From assembly GCA_034926235.1 (NCBI GenBank), contig JAYFRE010000151.1, positions 1-16,541 on the forward strand: a stretch of 16,541 nt of DNA. The letters are read 5' to 3'. Shown here one piece after another: positions 14,862 to 16,541 of this stretch. A program made the translations under genes and the position numbers. This DNA is from JAYFRE01 sp034926235 (lineage in GTDB: Bacteria; Pseudomonadota; Alphaproteobacteria; Rhodospirillales; Magnetospirillaceae). A model generated the notes under the pieces. That model worked only from the letters and a program-made list of their open reading frames with translations, did no database searches and had not been told where the DNA came from. Within the stretch, counting starts at the first letter, position 1; every line of letters begins with the position of its first letter.

Positions 14862-15746
14862 CTAACCCACGAACTTTCCTAGGATATCGACCAGCACGGT
14901 GAGCTTGCTTTGAAGAGCCAGCCACGCGACGATGCCCCCGACAACGGCGACTCCGGCAGCCTTGCCAATCGTCTTCGCGAACTCTTCGGCGGCGGCGTCA
15001 GTCTTGCCACCGATCCACTTGGCGACCTTGCCGGCCGCCCGCGCGATCGTCTGCCCAGCAGCGCGCAGTCTGCTGGTAGAGGGTGACGCGCTCACTGTCT
15101 CCCGACGAACGACCGCTATCGCTGCCAGCGTCTCGGCCCGATCACCCTCTGTGATGGCGAATTCGGCAGGCGGTTGATTATGGCCGATCCCAATAAAGTC
15201 CGCACTCCCGATGCCCTCACCGATCGGCACCGCCTGTAGTGCGCGTTCAGCGTCTGCGGCGGCGGCGAGCAGTTGATCGACCAGTGCCTGCCGGTCGTCA
15301 AACGTGGATACGAATGGCGAGAAGTCAGTCGAGCGATCCGTCTGGATGGCAAAGCGTAGACGCATGACGTTGCTCGAGGGCGAACTTGAGTATTTGACCT
15401 CAAGGGGTTCTACTGCTGCGTAGAAGCCCGCTGTGTTCCGAAGTAGAGCGACCTGCCCAACCCTGGGCGTACGGACGCGAGAGGTAAAGTCGGCGGCAGC
15501 AACCACGTCAGGCGTCACCTGACTGATCCTTGCAACGCCCTCTCCAATCGCTATGCCCTCAATACCAATCGGATCGTTGTAAAGGTGGGCCTCCCCTGGG
15601 CCGGCGCTGCTCCAGCGCGTCTCAAACTTCCACGTGTCTGCACCGATGATGAACCGGCCATCGTGGCTCGTATAGTTGAACGTAGCCTCGCCTAATGGCC
15701 GCTCATCCTTCGGTGGCTCAACGCTATTCAGCTTCGGCAATTGCAT
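14862..15746 (-). CDS. Unknown 294-aa protein with GHNQPP motif and hydrophobic C-terminus
   Basis: I cannot assign a family. ATG 15746 has a strong SD (AGGAGAGG) directly upstream. Residues about 20-140 look like a compact beta-rich domain with distinctive segments (FNYTSHDGRFIIGADTWKFE, HLYNDPIGIEGIAIG, SRVRTPRVGQVALLRN). Residues 150-172 form an alanine-rich helix. GHNQPP lies at 188-193; GHN-x-P-P motifs recur in phage and mobile-element proteins of alphaproteobacteria as far as I recall. An amphipathic region at 222-260 leads to a membrane-like helix at 263-279 and a second hydrophobic stretch to the end. The likely form is a cytoplasmic domain held in the inner membrane by its C-terminus. 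The gene stands alone between tRNA-Ser and an ABC exporter, with its own AT-rich promoter, which suggests acquired cargo. Confidence 0.8.
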   Translation of the reverse strand: MQLPKLNSVEPPKDERPLGEATFNYTSHDGRFIIGADTWKFETRWSSAGPGEAHLYNDPIGIEGIAIGEGVARISQVTPDVVAAADFTSRVRTPRVGQVALLRNTAGFYAAVEPLEVKYSSSPSSNVMRLRFAIQTDRSTDFSPFVSTFDDRQALVDQLLAAAADAERALQAVPIGEGIGSADFIGIGHNQPPAEFAITEGDRAETLAAIAVVRRETVSASPSTSRLRAAGQTIARAAGKVAKWIGGKTDAAAEEFAKTIGKAAGVAVVGGIVAWLALQSKLTVLVDILGKFVG

Positions 15747-15854
15747 CCTCTCCTATTTGCTTACCACTGGCGTGGCACCACACATCGTAACCGCGTTTGC
15801 TATAGCGTCCACCCATGTCGGAGCATAGCGCTGGGGCTCTGAAAGGTGGCAATT

Positions 15855-15881
15855 GCAAAGTCGAGCGTTTCAACGCTTTGC
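15855..15881 (-). promoter_or_regulatory. Hairpin in the leader of the 294-aa gene
   Basis: GCAAAG (15855-15860) pairs with CTTTGC (15876-15881), and CGTT (15866-15869) pairs with AACG (15872-15875), giving a bulged 10-bp hairpin. It lies just inside the predicted transcript, more than 100 bases before the start codon. No T-run follows on either strand, so it is not a standard terminator. A regulatory role is inference. Confidence 0.35.
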
Positions 15882-15896
15882 CGGGAGCCATGTGCG

Positions 15897-15925
15897 AATA
15901 CAGAAAAAAATAAAATATACGTCAA
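15897..15925 (-). promoter_or_regulatory. AT-rich promoter of the 294-aa gene
   Basis: The minus strand reads TTGACG (15920-15925), a 17-base spacer made almost only of A and T, and TGTATT (15897-15902). Upstream sequence to about 15975 is also strongly AT-rich and could act as an UP element. The start near 15890 would give a leader of about 145 bases. Confidence 0.55.
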
Positions 15926-16378
15926 CAATTTTATAGATTACATTTAAAATAGTTTTGTGATTTACTCTGAAGACGCAGGATTCATACATAGCTATCGCCA
16001 CGCTTCAAATGAATGAATGGCCGAAAACGCGGTACCCGCGCCCGAAAACGAACGGGTCATTATCCACCCAATTGTAACTATTCGCTTGTTCCTCGATTTT
16101 GGAGGGCTATGGCGTAGGTGTAGTTCTCCGTTTCATCGCTTTCAGCCCGCCATTTCACCGCTATCAGTGGCGAGCATCGCTCTTTTTGGCCTGCCATATC
16201 GGCACACCGGTCCCGCTGGTTCCTTCGGCCATCCGGGCTGGACGTTTCGGGCTTTCCCACTTACATCCCATATCAAAGCAACCTGGCCGTTTTTTGGCCC
16301 TCACTTTGAATTTCCGCCGGCCGGCGCGCATCCGATGCGCCGCGGCAAGCGGCGTCCCGCCGTCCAACGGAGCTCTTC
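15926..16378. other. Gene-free segment before the ABC exporter, possible repeat remnant
   Basis: No convincing gene is present. 15926-15975 is AT-rich. 16090-16275 has open frames on both strands (for example 16078-16260 minus and 16164-16367 minus) but none with a good start or recognisable product. 16315-16354 is very GC-rich with a 12-base palindrome CGCCGGCCGGCG (16315-16326) and two competing stems. The final bases hold the SD of the exporter gene. Confidence 0.5.
16326..16354 (+). promoter_or_regulatory. Two mutually exclusive stems in the ABC exporter leader
   Basis: GCGCAT/ATGCGC (16326-16331 with 16335-16340, loop of 3) and CGCCGC/GCGGCG (16338-16343 with 16349-16354, loop of 5) share bases 16338-16340, so only one can form fully. 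They lie 25-50 bases before the start codon. Whether this acts as a switch is unknown. Confidence 0.3.
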
Positions 16379-16541
16379 ATGTTCTCGTGGTTTGAACGCC
16401 GCCTCGATCCTTATCCGGATGAAGCACCGACACAGCCTCCATCCGGCCTGATCGCCTTTCTCTGGCATTACACCAAACCGGCCTGGCCCTGGCTGGTCCT
16501 CATGTCCCTGTGCTCCACGCTGATCGCCGTCGGCGAGGTGG
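16379..16541 (+). CDS. ABC exporter (transmembrane-ATPase fusion type), N-terminal part
   Basis: The frame opens at ATG 16379, with GGAG six bases upstream, and runs off the right edge after 54 codons. The visible part, MFSWFERRLDPYPDEAPTQP then PSGLIAFLWHYTKPAWPWL and VLMSLCSTLIAVGEV, resembles the start of MsbA-like half-transporters of alphaproteobacteria: a short cytoplasmic lead, an L-W-H-Y-x-K-P-x-W element and the first membrane helix. The ATPase domain lies outside the window, so substrate and even family are inferred from the first 54 residues. Confidence 0.7.
   Translation, partial: MFSWFERRLDPYPDEAPTQPPSGLIAFLWHYTKPAWPWLVLMSLCSTLIAVGEV

Noticed and set aside
15861..15905. CRISPR-like repeat (sequence around GTTTCAACGC)
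   Set aside because: It occurs once, with no regular spacing or cas gene.
14566..16378. Genomic island with duplicated tRNA attachment site
   Set aside because: No second copy of the tRNA-Ser 3' end and no integrase are seen within the window; only the suspicion of acquired cargo is kept.
16017..16451. 144-codon plus-strand open frame overlapping the ABC exporter start
   Set aside because: It runs into the exporter gene in another frame, lacks a good ribosome binding site and shows no recognisable product.

Overview
This GC-rich window reads as chromosomal DNA of an alphaproteobacterium, most likely of the Rhodospirillales (Magnetospirillum-like). The reasons are the gene order rplU-rpmA-obgE-proB-proA-nadD-rsfS-rlmH, an Obg with a long acidic tail, a DUF1178-type zinc-ribbon protein, and many chemotaxis and signalling genes. 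The order-level placement is inference; no 16S gene or other decisive marker is present.

Layout. (1) Positions 1-1667, plus strand: the tail of an unknown protein with a C-M-x-x-K-G-Y ending, a short DUF1178-like zinc-ribbon protein, and a 378-aa soluble protein of unknown family whose ribosome binding site lies in a 7-bp hairpin. (2) 1684-4138: a ThrE-type threonine/serine exporter on the minus strand, divergent from a LysR regulator on the plus strand. (3) 4266-6425: a Cache-domain methyl-accepting chemotaxis protein facing a single-domain STAS protein, with an extremely GC-rich palindrome between them. (4) 6627-8209, minus strand: a tandem cold-shock-domain protein with its own terminator, a roughly 450-bp gene-free stretch, and a 171-aa unknown protein whose C-terminus resembles the CheY-binding peptides of FliM and CheZ.

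(5) 8309-14339, minus strand: a core housekeeping cluster. rplU and rpmA are transcribed from a good sigma70-type promoter and end at a 13-bp perfect terminator hairpin. obgE-proB follow with stop and start codons touching, then proA, nadD, rsfS and rlmH. nadD and rsfS overlap by ATGA, and rlmH probably starts at a TTG six bases beyond the rsfS stop. The cluster joins ribosome assembly and maturation (L21, L27, ObgE, RsfS, RlmH) to proline and NAD synthesis.

(6) 14476-16541: a tRNA-Ser(CGA) with encoded CCA is followed by accessory-looking DNA. It carries a 294-aa protein of unknown function with a GHNQPP motif and a hydrophobic C-terminus, served by an AT-rich promoter and a leader of about 145 nt with a hairpin. 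Next comes a 632-bp stretch with no convincing gene that may include a dispersed repeat. The window ends in the start of an ABC exporter gene. The tRNA-proximal segment is the best candidate for undescribed biology, but no integrase, duplicated att site, CRISPR array or known defence enzyme is visible.
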